A program made the position numbers and the translations under genes. Positions 41,299 to 41,299 of a stretch of DNA of 41,299 bases are shown here, piece by piece. The stretch spans positions 1 to 41,299 of the forward strand of contig JAZKFV010000007.1 in the NCBI GenBank assembly GCA_040386195.1, written 5' to 3'. The DNA comes from JAJTCH01 sp040386195. GTDB lineage: Bacteria; Pseudomonadota; Alphaproteobacteria; Rickettsiales; UBA1997. The notes under the pieces are model-generated. The model made no database searches. It saw only the letters and a list, made by a program, of their open reading frames with translations, and was not told the origin of the DNA. Numbering within the stretch: the stretch's first letter is position 1; every line of letters starts with the position of its first letter.

Positions 41299-41299
41299 T

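Overview
The window is a compact, AT-rich alphaproteobacterial chromosome segment. Clade markers are a two-piece (circularly permuted) tmRNA gene, an alphaproteobacterial-type SspB, the cell-cycle regulator family TrcR (DUF1013), an mdh...sucC-sucD cluster and a bamE-like / rpmF-plsX-fabH locus. Short intergenic spaces, several overlapping genes and dispersed palindromic repeats suggest a moderately reduced genome, perhaps a Rickettsiales-like or other host-associated lineage. It still keeps pyrF, half of carB, metC and queE. The lineage assignment is inference.

Layout. 1-6411: rplY (minus), queE, a Trm9-like methyltransferase (minus), a membrane histidine kinase, then the minus-strand run sspB-plsY-pyrF. 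6497-~6800: the ssrA tmRNA gene (minus), just upstream of sspB. 6975-8416: a small membrane protein and dgt. 8423-12646: a 1407-residue unknown protein with coiled coils and a nucleotidyltransferase-like core. 12694-17708: periplasmic cyclophilin, a HEPN/Abi-like protein, HinT, MetC, a Kef/YbaL-like antiporter and a WaaE-like glycosyltransferase. 17786-25260: DsbA-like protein, MlaF-like ATPase, mdh, a phospholipase A2-like exported protein, sucCD, recA, tRNA-Arg(ACG), trcR, bcp. 25265-28059: minus-strand operon rnhB-tsaC-orf-ispZ-ABC ATPase. 28158-33223: a second DsbA-family protein, a TAXI binding protein, two lipoproteins (one BamE-like), rpmF-plsX-fabH. 33233-41150: MFS transporter, lpdA, YajG-like lipoprotein and pstB (all minus), then the C-terminal half of carB, and recJ.

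Most of this is housekeeping. The unusual parts are these. (i) A heptamer-based palindromic repeat family (units like GTCGTAA and the reverse complement) occurs at five places: next to ssrA/sspB, inside a glycosyltransferase gene, between mdh and the phospholipase gene, between recA and tRNA-Arg, and as a greatly expanded copy from which the half-length carB reading frame starts. (ii) The tmRNA tag is 19 residues long and carries the ANDN motif twice, and the gene lies directly upstream of the tag adaptor sspB. (iii) A phospholipase A2-like gene sits between mdh and sucC. (iv) The 1407-aa coiled-coil/nucleotidyltransferase-like protein is unrecognised, and a HEPN protein lies close by. The window begins and ends in inverted copies of another dispersed repeat (GTCATCCTGA...GAAGGATC).

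All coordinates, motifs and overlaps were read by eye from the sequence. Family names are recognition from motifs and were not checked by database search.
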